Assembly (NCBI GenBank): GCA_017631275.1 | Contig: JAGBTQ010000026.1 | Coordinates: 24,640-88,639 of the forward strand | Direction: 5' to 3' | Length of the DNA stretch: 64,000 bases | Origin: Alistipes sp. | Lineage (GTDB): Bacteria; Bacteroidota; Bacteroidia; Bacteroidales; Rikenellaceae | In this document: positions 26,000-35,009 of the stretch, in pieces | Position numbering within the stretch: the first letter of the stretch is position 1 | Layout: each line of letters begins with the position of its first letter | Made by a program: the position numbers and the translations under genes | The notes under the pieces: generated by a model | The model's database searches: none | Seen by the model: the letters and a program-made list of their open reading frames with translations, nothing else | Told to the model about the DNA's origin: nothing

Positions 26000-28330
26000 T
26001 TAGTAGATGTTGAGGCGGATACCAACATAGCCCTTGATGCCTGTGAGTGGTCCCCACACCATCGACGAGTTGAAGCCTGGGGCGTATGGCTTATCACCAC
26101 CAACGATAGGGTGTGGCTGCTTGAAGTTGCCGATGTTCTCGCAACCAGCATACACCGTGAAGTTGCTCACCTTGTAGCTCACCTGTGCAAAGAACATAGG
26201 ATAGACGGGCGAGAGCTCAGTCTTGGTCATGTCGCCATCAAGGTTAGGCAGGCGCATAGGGCCGTTGAGCTGCGCTGTTGCGTCGAAGACCCAGCGACGT
26301 ACGGCATACTGAATGTTGATAAGACCCTTATAGCGTGATGTTAGTGGACGCTCAACGAGCATCTTCTCGCCGTCACGCTCGATGGTCATCTTTGCGTTGG
26401 TATAGCGGAACGTAGCAAAGAGGTCGAAGCCACGGAAAGGTGTCCAGTTGAAATCTACCTGATAGTTGTCGGTAAACGACCTATCGGTGCTATTATATAT
26501 CATAATAGTGTTGTCGGCAGTCTCCTGGTCGAAGACCATCGTGTTGAAGAACTGCGTGCGGAAGTAGTCGAAGCTAAGTGTTGCCTGGTCGTCATCAGCA
26601 AGGCGGAACGACTGTGAGAGGCTACCACCAAAGGTCGCTGCCTTCTCCATGTCGTCGCTGAGGTTGCCATACTTGATATTGCGCGATGTTGTCATCATCC
26701 AGATGTTATCTGTCACAAGGTTCTGACGACGGTAGCCCATACCTGCCGATGCACGCAATGTGGTGCGTGGCGTGATGTTCCACTTGATATGTGAGCGAGG
26801 TGTTACGAGTAGCTCAGGGTTAGTTTTGTAGTAGTACTTGCCGTTGAGCATAGAGTAGTCGCCACGAAGACCCACTACCAATGAGAACTTCTCCTCGATG
26901 TTGTAGGTGTACTCGGCAAATATGCCTGGCTCGGCAAGAGTTGACTTACCCGTGAAGTCCCATGGCTGCGAGATAGCACCATTCGAAGCTACACTCTTCT
27001 GCACATAGTTGTTATCCATCATGCGCACATAAGCCGAAGCACCAGCATTGAGCGACGAGCGCTGGGTGAAGTAGTGGGCATATGTAGCATTGAAGCGGAA
27101 CGAGTTCTCAACGACATCTACGGTGTTGAGGCCGAAGTACGAGTCGGTAAGGTAGTTGTCGTAGTCGAGAATCATCGCAAAGTTGTTCTGCACAGCGTCG
27201 TTAGGGTCGCCGGTGAAGGTGCGCTCAGGGCCGATAGGCAGGCCGAGCTTAACATAAGCGTTGATGTTCTGGTTGTGGATATTCGAGCCGTAGAGGTTGT
27301 TGAGTGGATCCTGCATCATCTGCTCGTAGAGGCTCTTGGTGTAGCCATGCTGACCACCAAGGCGGTTCTCCTGCAGATACTTCCAGCCCCAGCGAAGCTG
27401 AATGCCCTCGGGGGTCTGCCACAGCCACTTGTTAGCCACGTTTATCTGGTGCGACTTAGGCATATCTACGAACGAGTCGCCATTGTCGTCGTGCGACATT
27501 GGGTGCATCGAGCCGTGGAGAAGAACGACAGTAGATAGGCTCTTATCCTCGGTGAGTGGAATAGCCGTAGAGAGGTTAATCTCGGGGCGTAGCTCCGAGT
27601 CGAAATAGAGGTTGAGGAATAGGCGCTCGTCGTCGGTAGGCTTGCGGTGCTCAAGGTTAATCTGGCCGGTGATTGCCTCGTGACCCGCCGTTACCGATGA
27701 CACACCCTTCGACACCTGAATAGAGTTGAGCCACATGCCTGGGGTGTAGCTAAGGCCGTAGGCAGCGCCTGCACCCTGCATGATTGGGCGGTTCTCGTCC
27801 AAAATTTGGGTGTATGTACCCGCCAAGCCGAGCATCTTAATCTGTCGAGCACCCGAGATAGCGTCGCTATAACCTACGGTTACCGATGCTGAGTTCTCGA
27901 ACGACTCGGCAAGCGAGCAGCATGCCATCTTGCACAATCCCGCAAACGAGATCTGCTCCTCGCGAGCAATACCGCTGGTCTTTGCGTAGTTGCCTCGCTG
28001 CTGACCCTCGATAACTACCTCGTCGATGCCCACTGCTGAGGGCTTAAGCTCGATAGTAAGCTCGTGAACATCTCTATCCTTAAGCTCCATCTCCACAACG
28101 TCGTAGCCAAGATAATCTACAACGAGGGTGTCGAAGCCGTGCACACGCTTGAGTGTGAATGTGCCGTTGGTAGTAGTTGTTGCTCCTGCTGTGGTGTTCT
28201 TCCAGTAGAGCGATGCGCCGATAAGTGGCTGCTGTGTGGTAGCGTCGATGACCTTACCACTAAGACGCTGTGCCGATACCATTAGCGGTAGGCACAACAT
28301 TGCCAAAAGAATTATAATTGATTTTTTCAT
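26000..28330 (-). CDS. TonB-dependent receptor with Cys motif in the plug, putative metal receptor
   Basis: A 776-residue outer-membrane receptor. I start it at MKKSIIILLAMLCLPLMVSAQ (28330); the frame opens earlier but that part lacks a signal sequence. A carboxypeptidase-like regulatory domain at about 21-98 (GKVIDATTQQPLIGASLYW) precedes the plug and a 22-strand type barrel ending in GYVGIRLNIY. In the plug the motif LCKMACCSLAESFENSASV places C133, C137 and C138 just before the usual plug core. It is followed by the HMA gene and preceded by a His-rich gene, so uptake of a thiophilic metal ion or metal complex is inferred. Confidence 0.88.
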   Translation of the reverse strand: MKKSIIILLAMLCLPLMVSAQRLSGKVIDATTQQPLIGASLYWKNTTAGATTTTNGTFTLKRVHGFDTLVVDYLGYDVVEMELKDRDVHELTIELKPSAVGIDEVVIEGQQRGNYAKTSGIAREEQISFAGLCKMACCSLAESFENSASVTVGYSDAISGARQIKMLGLAGTYTQILDENRPIMQGAGAAYGLSYTPGMWLNSIQVSKGVSSVTAGHEAITGQINLEHRKPTDDERLFLNLYFDSELRPEINLSTAIPLTEDKSLSTVVLLHGSMHPMSHDDNGDSFVDMPKSHQINVANKWLWQTPEGIQLRWGWKYLQENRLGGQHGYTKSLYEQMMQDPLNNLYGSNIHNQNINAYVKLGLPIGPERTFTGDPNDAVQNNFAMILDYDNYLTDSYFGLNTVDVVENSFRFNATYAHYFTQRSSLNAGASAYVRMMDNNYVQKSVASNGAISQPWDFTGKSTLAEPGIFAEYTYNIEEKFSLVVGLRGDYSMLNGKYYYKTNPELLVTPRSHIKWNITPRTTLRASAGMGYRRQNLVTDNIWMMTTSRNIKYGNLSDDMEKAATFGGSLSQSFRLADDDQATLSFDYFRTQFFNTMVFDQETADNTIMIYNSTDRSFTDNYQVDFNWTPFRGFDLFATFRYTNAKMTIERDGEKMLVERPLTSRYKGLINIQYAVRRWVFDATAQLNGPMRLPNLDGDMTKTELSPVYPMFFAQVSYKVSNFTVYAGCENIGNFKQPHPIVGGDKPYAPGFNSSMVWGPLTGIKGYVGIRLNIY

Positions 28331-28406
28331 ATTCGATGTTAAGTGTGTTGGTTTCACAAGTTGGGAGTGAGGGGGCATCACACTTATTTTGCAGTAGTTG
28401 TGATGC

Positions 28407-28838
28407 TTACGCAACTACTGGGGGAGCACGCAGAGAGGTGTGCTTCGTGAGTGCCGCCCTAAGCGGCTCGCATTCATCGCCATAGCGCAGTTCTTCGTCG
28501 CTTGGCAATGGTGCTTGAAGTGATTCACTGACAATGGTTGCCACGTGGGGTTGTAGCAACAGTGTGAAGATATTAGCGCTACGTGAGTCGTGGCGCTGCT
28601 CTGTTGTGATGTAGTCGGTGTGGTTCTCTCCGAGTAGAGAGTGGTGATGGTCGCAACATTCAGCCACAAACCTTAAGCCGTCACACTCACACTCGTGGTC
28701 GTGACTCTCGCTGTGGTGGTGATGGTGTGGGTGCTCACAAAAGAGTATGGCGGCAGATGAGCTAATCGTAGCAATCGAGTAAATTGCCACGAGCAGCATT
28801 GCAAAGATGCCTCTAAGTATCTCTCTCTGTCGCCTCAT
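28407..28838 (-). CDS. Histidine-rich single-pass membrane or exported protein
   Basis: A 143-residue protein with a basic start and one hydrophobic segment at about 9-33. A metal-binding-like cluster follows (CEHPHHHHHSESHDHECECD, then ECCDHHHS). The remainder is uncharacterised, ending in APPVVA. The family is not one I can name with confidence; similar small His-rich proteins accompany TonB metal receptors in Bacteroidales. It lies 9 bases after the PqqD-like gene and 76 bases before the receptor, all on one strand. A role as a periplasmic metal sensor or chaperone is inference. Confidence 0.72.
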   Translation of the reverse strand: MRRQREILRGIFAMLLVAIYSIATISSSAAILFCEHPHHHHHSESHDHECECDGLRFVAECCDHHHSLLGENHTDYITTEQRHDSRSANIFTLLLQPHVATIVSESLQAPLPSDEELRYGDECEPLRAALTKHTSLRAPPVVA

Positions 28839-28847
28839 TTTGTAGGA

Positions 28848-29117
28848 TTATTCTTCGATTAGTCCGCAATCGATGAGCTTGTCGATCCAGCGCTGTGCGT
28901 CGGTTGTTGCAATCTGGTCGTCGATGCCATACTGCTCGGCAAGAAGCTCAGCTATGGTGTTAGTGTCGAACTCTTTACCCTCGATAGAGTGCCATAAGTA
29001 GAGTGCGCTCTCGTTAAGCGAGATGATGCGTGTAAGGTCGCTGCCGAACTTGCCCTGCATGATTACCACATGCTCGCCGGCCATCTCTCGAACTTTGTAC
29101 TGCTCCTTAAGTTTCAT
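28848..29117 (-). CDS. PqqD-family (RiPP recognition element-like) small protein
   Basis: An 89-residue protein with the PqqD-type winged-helix layout: an N-terminal beta hairpin (HVVIMQGKFGSDLTRIISLN), the typical ESALYLWHSIEGKEF segment, and a C-terminal helical part with LAEQYGI and WIDKLIDCGLIEE. Such domains bind leader peptides for radical SAM or other peptide-modifying enzymes. No such enzyme is adjacent: this one leads the metal operon. The only radical SAM peptide maturase in the window is about 15 kb away and has no N-terminal recognition domain of its own. Its partner is unknown. Confidence 0.78.
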   Translation of the reverse strand: MKLKEQYKVREMAGEHVVIMQGKFGSDLTRIISLNESALYLWHSIEGKEFDTNTIAELLAEQYGIDDQIATTDAQRWIDKLIDCGLIEE

Positions 29118-29140
29118 CAGTTATAATACTTAATCCGGCG

Positions 29141-29148
29141 CAAAGGTA
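29141..29148 (-). promoter_or_regulatory. -7 box of the PqqD/metal operon
   Basis: TACCTTTG on the minus strand, 23 bases before the first gene. No -33 match is seen. Confidence 0.5.
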
Positions 29149-29179
29149 GAAAAAAAATCGAATAATCACTAAATTTTTT

Positions 29180-29187
29180 TATCTTTG
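29180..29187 (+). promoter_or_regulatory. -7 box directly before recQ
   Basis: TATCTTTG ends four bases before the GTG start of recQ, implying a leaderless or nearly leaderless message. No -33 match. Confidence 0.5.
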
Positions 29188-29191
29188 TGGT

Positions 29192-31114
29192 GTGAAAACT
29201 AAAAGAGAGCATATTTCGACCTCCTCATTAGAGGAGATTTTGCATAAGTGGTGGGGCTACAACGAGTTCCGCCCTATGCAGCGTGAAATTATCGAGTCGG
29301 TGCTCTCGGGTAACGACACTCTGGCACTCATGCCCACGGGTGGTGGAAAGTCGCTTACGTACCAACTTCCTGCCCTGGCGCTCGACGGACTAACTATCGT
29401 CATCACGCCGCTTATCGCCTTGATGAAGGATCAGGTAGATAACCTCCGCCGTCGTGGTATCTCGGCTGTGGCGGTGCACTCGGGCATGGATCAGCACCGC
29501 ATAGAGATTGCCTTGGACAACTGCGCCTATGGCGATGTGAAGCTGCTCTATCTGTCGCCCGAACGCCTTGCTACTGAGGCTTTTCGTGTTCGCCTAAAGG
29601 TTATGAACGTGAGCCTCGTAGTTGTTGACGAGGCACACTGTATCTCGCAGTGGGGCTACGACTTCCGCCCCTCATATTTGCGCATTGCCGAGATTAGGGA
29701 GTATGCTCCCAAGGCTACGTTTTTGACTGTCACAGCCTCGGCAACCGAGCTTGTGGCAAAGGATATTATGTTTCGCCTCGGATTTAACCAGGGCAAGGTG
29801 CTGCGTTCGAGCTTTGCACGCCCCAATTTGCAGTATGTGGTGCGCAAAGATGGCAACAAATATGAGCAACTTATGCGCCTTGTTGGCAATGTCGAGGGCT
29901 CGGGAATTGTCTATATGTCTACCCGTGACGAGTGCGAGAAGCTCGCCCAGAAGTTGCGCGACGACGGCGTGAGTGCTCAGTTCTACCATGCGGGATTACC
30001 CGTCTTGGAGCGCTCGATGCGTCAAGATGAGTGGCTTAGTGGCAAGACACGTATCATAGTGGCTACCAATGCCTTCGGTATGGGTATCGACAAGAGCGAT
30101 GTTAGGTTTGTTGTGCACTACACCATGTGCGACACACTCGAGGAGTATTACCAGGAGGCGGGTCGTGCGGGTCGCGACGGCAAGCGCTGCTATGCCCTGC
30201 TAATATATGAGGATGGCGACATTGCTCGACGCAAGCAGATTCTCGAGTCGGAGTTTCCGCCTATCGACGATGTGAAGCTGATTTATGAGCGTATATGCAA
30301 CTACTTGCAGGTGCCCATCGGCGATGCTGAGGGGGTCTCGTTTGCCTTCAACATATACGACTTTTGTGCTCGCGAACGTATGTATGCTGGGCGTGTCAAG
30401 AGTGCCTTGGCACTGCTCGAGCAGAATGGATATATGACGCTTATCGACCAAAACGACGAGCCGGCGAAGATGATGTTTGAGTGTAGTCGTGATGCGCTTT
30501 ATAGCGTGCATGCGGGAGGTAGCGACATGGATGCGATGCTGCGTGTCATACTACGCAAGTATGAGGGCTTGTTCAGTCGTTTCCGCCCCGTTAGTGAGCT
30601 CGAGATTGCTGCCGAGGCGCAGCTTAGCGTGGAGCGTGTGCACGAGCTTATGAAGGTGCTGTGGCGCATGAAGATTATCCGCTATATTCCAGCTAATAAC
30701 TCCCCCTTGGTGCGTTTCGACACGGAGCGTCTGCCTGTAAAGAGCCTATATATCGCCCCTGAGAGCTATCAGCTGCGCCATAGGCTGATGATGGAGCGTT
30801 TCGAGAGTATTGTTGAGTATGTGTCGTCGGAGGATAGGTGTCGTAGCCAGATTATAGAAAATTACTTCGGTGACAAGGCTTCGAAGGAGTGTGGTGTGTG
30901 CGATGTATGTCTGCGTAAGCGTCGTACGGCGGAGAGCCAAGCCCCTGTTGTTGAGCGAATAATGGCGCTACTTGGCGAGTCTGAGCTCGACATCAAGGAG
31001 CTTACAAGAGCCATGAACATTGCCCCTGAGCGTGTTGTGGAGGTCGTAGATAAAATGGTTGCCTCTCAGAAAATTTCTATCTCGAAGTATGGCAAATTAA
31101 AAATAAATGGCTAA
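29192..31114 (+). CDS. recQ: RecQ-family ATP-dependent DNA helicase (first copy)
   Basis: A 640-residue helicase. The RecQ N-terminal motif YNEFRPMQREI is at about residues 24-34. Walker A MPTGGGKSLTYQLP, the DEAH box VVDEAHCISQWGYDFRPSY and motif VI YYQEAGRAGRDGK follow. RQC zinc-type cysteines lie in ECGVCDVCL near the C-terminus. There is no clear HRDC domain, so it is shorter than the second RecQ at 35009. I use GTG at 29192 because no ATG lies near the family start and the -7 box is directly upstream. It unwinds recombination and replication intermediates. Confidence 0.93.
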   Translation: MKTKREHISTSSLEEILHKWWGYNEFRPMQREIIESVLSGNDTLALMPTGGGKSLTYQLPALALDGLTIVITPLIALMKDQVDNLRRRGISAVAVHSGMDQHRIEIALDNCAYGDVKLLYLSPERLATEAFRVRLKVMNVSLVVVDEAHCISQWGYDFRPSYLRIAEIREYAPKATFLTVTASATELVAKDIMFRLGFNQGKVLRSSFARPNLQYVVRKDGNKYEQLMRLVGNVEGSGIVYMSTRDECEKLAQKLRDDGVSAQFYHAGLPVLERSMRQDEWLSGKTRIIVATNAFGMGIDKSDVRFVVHYTMCDTLEEYYQEAGRAGRDGKRCYALLIYEDGDIARRKQILESEFPPIDDVKLIYERICNYLQVPIGDAEGVSFAFNIYDFCARERMYAGRVKSALALLEQNGYMTLIDQNDEPAKMMFECSRDALYSVHAGGSDMDAMLRVILRKYEGLFSRFRPVSELEIAAEAQLSVERVHELMKVLWRMKIIRYIPANNSPLVRFDTERLPVKSLYIAPESYQLRHRLMMERFESIVEYVSSEDRCRSQIIENYFGDKASKECGVCDVCLRKRRTAESQAPVVERIMALLGESELDIKELTRAMNIAPERVVEVVDKMVASQKISISKYGKLKING

Positions 31115-31153
31115 ATTTGCTCCTTGACTTATGTCAAGCGAAATCCCAAATAG

Positions 31154-31909
31154 ATGATTTTTCAGGCAAATATAGATAATGATAGTGTGGCATTGCTCCC
31201 TGCAGCATGCTTCCCAGGACGTGTTGTTGTGGTCGATCGCGACGAGATGATTGACCAGGCGTGCGACGACCTTCAGCGCTTCGAGCGCATAGGCTTCGAC
31301 ACCGAGACACGCCCATCGTTTCGTGCTGGCATAAGCTATAAGGTGTCGCTATTGCAGCTCTCTACACCCGACACGTGCTACCTATTCCGCCTATGCAAGG
31401 TTCGCCTAAGCAACCGCATACTCAAAATTTTGGGCTCTCGCCGAATACTAAAGGTGGGTGCCGACGTATCGGGCGATATTCGTCAGTTGCGTGAGTTGCG
31501 CGACTTTCATGCCGACGGCTTTGTCGATTTGCAGCACGAGGCATCGAGGTGGGGTATCGAGGAGAAGAGCCTAAGAAAGCTCTCGGCAATAGTGCTTGGC
31601 GAGCGTGTATCTAAGGCTCAGCGCCTAAGCAACTGGGAGGCAACAATACTCACAGACCAGCAGCGCGACTATGCAGCAACAGATGCGTGGGTGTCGTTAA
31701 AGATTCTCGACGAGCTTCTTAAGGTAAAGCCTGTCATAGAGGCACCACTAACCATTGTTGGTGCGCCACAACCCAAGAGCGCAAAGCCTATGCCTAACAA
31801 GGCTCGGGCGGGGGAGGCTAAGGGCGATAGACCAAAGCCACGCAATCGTCATCGTCGCTTTGTGCCAAAGAAGATTAAGGAAAATAAGGAGAATAAACGA
31901 GCAGAATAA
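31154..31909 (+). CDS. DEDD 3'-5' exonuclease domain protein, RNase D-like
   Basis: A 251-residue protein whose core (about residues 35-195) carries DEDDy exonuclease motifs: ExoI in IGFDTETRPSF, ExoII in VGADVSGDIRQL and ExoIII in YAATDAWVSLKIL. A basic, low-complexity tail of about 45 residues (KPMPNKARAGEAKGDRPKPR) follows and may bind RNA. It lacks the HRDC domains of true RNase D, so tRNA processing is possible but not shown. It lies between recQ and rlmI on the same strand, two bases before rlmI, suggesting co-transcription. Confidence 0.87.
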   Translation: MIFQANIDNDSVALLPAACFPGRVVVVDRDEMIDQACDDLQRFERIGFDTETRPSFRAGISYKVSLLQLSTPDTCYLFRLCKVRLSNRILKILGSRRILKVGADVSGDIRQLRELRDFHADGFVDLQHEASRWGIEEKSLRKLSAIVLGERVSKAQRLSNWEATILTDQQRDYAATDAWVSLKILDELLKVKPVIEAPLTIVGAPQPKSAKPMPNKARAGEAKGDRPKPRNRHRRFVPKKIKENKENKRAE

Positions 31910-31911
31910 GT

Positions 31912-33114
31912 ATGAGTAAATTGGCATGTGTACACTTGCGCCGTGGCAAGGAGGAGTCGCTATTGCGTCGCCACCCTTGGGTATTTTCGGGCGCTATCGA
32001 CCATATCGCCGAGGGCGATAAGCCACTCTCGGAGGGTGACGTGGTTGATGTTATTACTAAGGGCGGCGAGTTTATCGCTCGTGGCCACTATCAGATTGGC
32101 TCTATCGCCGTGCGTGTGCTAACCTTCGACGAGGAGGCTATCGACGCAAAGTGGTGGGAGGAGCGCATAGCTCATGCCAAGGCCCTACGTGAGTCGCTCG
32201 GCATGATTAACAATGCCGATACAACATGCTACCGTCTGGTACATGGCGAGGGCGACCTGCTTCCCGGCTTGGTTGTAGATATCTACGGTCGCACGGCTGT
32301 TGTGCAGTGCCACTCTGTGGGTATGTACCACTCACGCCTACATATTGCCGAGGCTATCCGCAAGGCGTATGGCGAGCAGATCGAGGCTATCTACGACAAG
32401 AGTTCGCAGACACTTCCGTTCAAGGCCGACCTCGGTGCTATTGATGGCTATTTGTGGGGTCGCTCCGAAAATTCCGATGCTGTGGTGCTGGAGAATGGCT
32501 TGAAGTTTAAGGTTAACTGGGAGGAGGGTCAAAAAACGGGCTTCTTTATCGACCAGCGTGTAAACCGCGACTTGGTGCGCCAGTACTCACGTGACCGTAA
32601 GGTGCTCAACACCTTCTGCTATACTGGTGGCTTCTCTGTTGCTGCGTTGGCGGGTGGTGCTACCGAGGTTGTATCTATCGACCTCTCGGAGCGTGCCGTG
32701 AAGCTTGCCGACGAGAACGTGCGCCTAAACTTTGGTGCTGAGGCTAAGCACCATGCTATTGCCTGCAACGCTGTGGAGTATTTGAAGGATATCGACTCGG
32801 ACTACGACCTAATCATTCTCGACCCACCAGCCTTTGCTAAGCACCATAAGGTGTTGGGCAATGCGCTTCAGGGCTACAAGAAGATTAATGCTCGTGCACT
32901 GCAGAAGATACGCCCAGGAGGTATACTCTTTACCTTCTCGTGCTCGCAGGCTGTTAGCCGTGAGCTCTTCCGCACAACGATATTTACCGCTGCGGCAATC
33001 GCGGGACGTAAGGTGCGCATCATCGGTCAGCTGACTCAGCCTGCCGACCACCCAATCAATATCTACCACCCTGAGGGCGAGTACCTCAAGGGCTTGGTGG
33101 TCTATGTGGAGTAA
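31912..33114 (+). CDS. rlmI: Class I SAM-dependent rRNA (cytosine-C5) methyltransferase, RlmI-like
   Basis: A 400-residue protein. The N-terminal PUA domain at about residues 1-75 begins LRRGKEESLLRRHPWVFSGAI. A middle domain is followed by a Rossmann methyltransferase with SAM motif VLNTFCYTGGFSVAALAGGA and the catalytic region LIILDPPAFAKH. The motif FTFSCSQAVSRELF supplies the conserved Cys. This matches RlmI, which methylates 23S rRNA at C1962. Its two-base distance from the exonuclease gene suggests one transcript. The substrate position in this organism is inferred from family. Confidence 0.88.
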   Translation: MSKLACVHLRRGKEESLLRRHPWVFSGAIDHIAEGDKPLSEGDVVDVITKGGEFIARGHYQIGSIAVRVLTFDEEAIDAKWWEERIAHAKALRESLGMINNADTTCYRLVHGEGDLLPGLVVDIYGRTAVVQCHSVGMYHSRLHIAEAIRKAYGEQIEAIYDKSSQTLPFKADLGAIDGYLWGRSENSDAVVLENGLKFKVNWEEGQKTGFFIDQRVNRDLVRQYSRDRKVLNTFCYTGGFSVAALAGGATEVVSIDLSERAVKLADENVRLNFGAEAKHHAIACNAVEYLKDIDSDYDLIILDPPAFAKHHKVLGNALQGYKKINARALQKIRPGGILFTFSCSQAVSRELFRTTIFTAAAIAGRKVRIIGQLTQPADHPINIYHPEGEYLKGLVVYVE

Positions 33115-33138
33115 GATTATAATAATTTAAGATAAGTG

Positions 33139-33420
33139 ATGAAACGACTATTTGTTCTATGTGTTGTGGCGCTTGCGTCGGTGGCGTGTGCTAATCGCGG
33201 CCCTGCTGTGGAGATTAAGCCAGAAGAGGCTATTGGTGTGGCTTACGACAAGAGTGTGGAGCTTGCAACGGCTGTTGCCGAGGCAAAGAGTTATGAGGAG
33301 TTTGTGGCGGCACGTGCCGAGCTCGAGAGATATGAGGAGGCTATGCGCACGCAGATTGGTGGCGAGGACTACGAGATATTTTTGCAGTCTGCCAACGAGG
33401 TACTTTCAAATATTAAATAG
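33139..33420 (+). CDS. Small hypothetical lipoprotein
   Basis: A 93-residue lipoprotein: MKRLFVLCVVALASVACANRG with Cys near residue 18, then an all-helical charged part (YDKSVELATAVAEAKSYEEF). I do not recognise a family. A GTG one codon upstream is open, but the ATG is preferred. It is 8 bases before a second, larger helical lipoprotein, and both have similar helix-rich composition, so they are probably co-expressed and may interact. No enzymatic motif is visible. Confidence 0.68.
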   Translation: MKRLFVLCVVALASVACANRGPAVEIKPEEAIGVAYDKSVELATAVAEAKSYEEFVAARAELERYEEAMRTQIGGEDYEIFLQSANEVLSNIK

Positions 33421-33428
33421 GTGAGGCG

Positions 33429-34148
33429 ATGAAGAGAAAGATATTTGCAATATTAGGTTATACAGCACTTGTTGCTGTGGTGTTGTTGCTCTCGCAGTGT
33501 GAGTCAGGTGTTACGCTTACCACACCTAAGAAGGATGCTCAGCGCATCATCACAATGGCTCAGGGCATTGAGTCGGAGGAGGAGCTCAAGAGCATCGAGA
33601 AGCTCGCCCGCAAGTATGAGATTGCCTACGAGCGCATGTATAATGGTGCTGCTTCGCTCGAGTTTAAGCGCCTAACAAACGACGCTCTGCGTGAGGCAAG
33701 CCAGATATGCGACGATATTCATGCTAAGAACGACCAGCTTAAGGCCTTGCAGGATACGTTTAGCGGCTCGCTCGATATGCTCGATGCAGCATGGTCGCAC
33801 GAGGCACTTAGCGCAGAGCAGTATGATGAGGCTATTAAGAAGAATGAACTTCGCGTAAAGAAGATAAACGCTAAGATTAAGCAGGCCGAGGCTGAGATTC
33901 AGGCATACTCCGATAAGCTTATCGAGGCTGGCTATCCTGCCGACATGCTCGAAGAGTTGGGCAAGATGAAGGAGGAGGTGACCAAGTACGAGTCTATGAT
34001 TAAGGTTGTTGAGAATGAGAGTCGTGTGCTTACGCTCACCTATAGACTCCAGAGTGGCAATGCATCTGTTGAGAGCACTGAGCCTGAAGAGCCTGTGGCT
34101 GACGAGGAGCCTATAACCGAGGAGCCTCAGGAGCAGACAGCCGAGTAG
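33429..34148 (+). CDS. Coiled-coil lipoprotein
   Basis: A 239-residue protein with a lipoprotein signal (hydrophobic stretch to LLLSQCES, Cys24). A long helical region at about 45-200 has heptad-like spacing (KKNELRVKKINAKIKQAEAE), and an acidic Pro/Glu tail (EPEEPVADEEPITEEPQ) closes it. No known domain is recognised. The tail resembles flexible linkers of envelope proteins. It directly follows the 93-residue lipoprotein and is closed by a terminator, so the two form a small unit, perhaps with rlmI upstream. Confidence 0.7.
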   Translation: MKRKIFAILGYTALVAVVLLLSQCESGVTLTTPKKDAQRIITMAQGIESEEELKSIEKLARKYEIAYERMYNGAASLEFKRLTNDALREASQICDDIHAKNDQLKALQDTFSGSLDMLDAAWSHEALSAEQYDEAIKKNELRVKKINAKIKQAEAEIQAYSDKLIEAGYPADMLEELGKMKEEVTKYESMIKVVENESRVLTLTYRLQSGNASVESTEPEEPVADEEPITEEPQEQTAE

Positions 34149-34172
34149 GGTAGGCTGAATTAGTGATATGAT

Positions 34173-34204
34173 AAAAGGGGAAAATGAACTCATTTTCCCC
34201 TTTT
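34173..34204. terminator. Bidirectional terminator
   Basis: AAAAGGGGAAAATGA and TCATTTTCCCCTTTT form a 15-base stem with a two-base loop between convergent genes. Confidence 0.85.
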
Positions 34205-34223
34205 GTTGTATTATGCGTTACGG

Positions 34224-35009
34224 CTATTTATGCTCCTCGACCCACTGCGTGAGCTCCACAAAGTCGGCGACGGAGAGTTGCTCGGCACGCATCGAGAAGA
34301 AGCGGTGCTCCTCGCCACTGAAGTTGCCGAAGGCAGCCTTGAGCGAGTTGCGCAACATCTTGCGACGCTGACCAAACGAGGCCTTGACAACCTTGATAAA
34401 TAGCTGCTCGTCGCAGTCGAGCTTCGTGGTGTTGTTACGCACCAAGCGTATAACAGCACTCTTTACCTTTGGGGGTGGGTTAAATACCTTCTCGCCAACG
34501 GTGAAGAGGTACTCGATGTCGTACCATGCCTGAAGCAGCACGCTGAGAATGCCATACTCCTTAGAGCCTGGGGGCTCGGCGAGGCGCACAGCGACCTCCT
34601 TCTGTATCATGCCCACGCACTCGGGAACGATATCTCTACACTCAAGCACCTTGAAGAAGATTTGCGACGATATGTTGTATGGGAAGTTACCAATAATCTT
34701 GAGCCTATCGCCATAGGTGGCACGAAGATCCATCTTAAGGAAGTCGCCCTCCGTGAGGCGTGGCGCAAACTCGGGGTAGTGGTTGTGAAGATACTCCACC
34801 GACTCCGTATCAATCTCAGCGCCATACGTCACCACGTCGTCGCGCTGCAACAAGAACTGTGTGAGCACACCCATGCCACAGCCCACCTCCAACACCTTGT
34901 CGGGGTTGTCGGGTGTGCCTCCCGAGAGCGATGTGGCTATCTTGCGGGCGATGTTTAGGTCGGTTAGGAAGTGCTGACCAAGCGCCTTTTTTGCTCTTAC
35001 CTCTGCCAT
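34224..35009 (-). CDS. rsmA: 16S rRNA (adenine1518/1519-N6) dimethyltransferase
   Basis: A 261-residue protein of normal RsmA/KsgA length. It starts with the family motif KKALGQHFL, has the SAM motif VLEVGCGMGVLTQFLL, and the catalytic motif IGNFPYNISSQIFFKVLE. The C-terminal small domain has FGQRRKMLRNSLK. It dimethylates two adjacent adenines near the 3' end of 16S rRNA during 30S assembly. Its start codon overlaps the stop codon of the upstream recQ by one base, so translation is probably coupled. Confidence 0.96.
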   Translation of the reverse strand: MAEVRAKKALGQHFLTDLNIARKIATSLSGGTPDNPDKVLEVGCGMGVLTQFLLQRDDVVTYGAEIDTESVEYLHNHYPEFAPRLTEGDFLKMDLRATYGDRLKIIGNFPYNISSQIFFKVLECRDIVPECVGMIQKEVAVRLAEPPGSKEYGILSVLLQAWYDIEYLFTVGEKVFNPPPKVKSAVIRLVRNNTTKLDCDEQLFIKVVKASFGQRRKMLRNSLKAAFGNFSGEEHRFFSMRAEQLSVADFVELTQWVEEHK

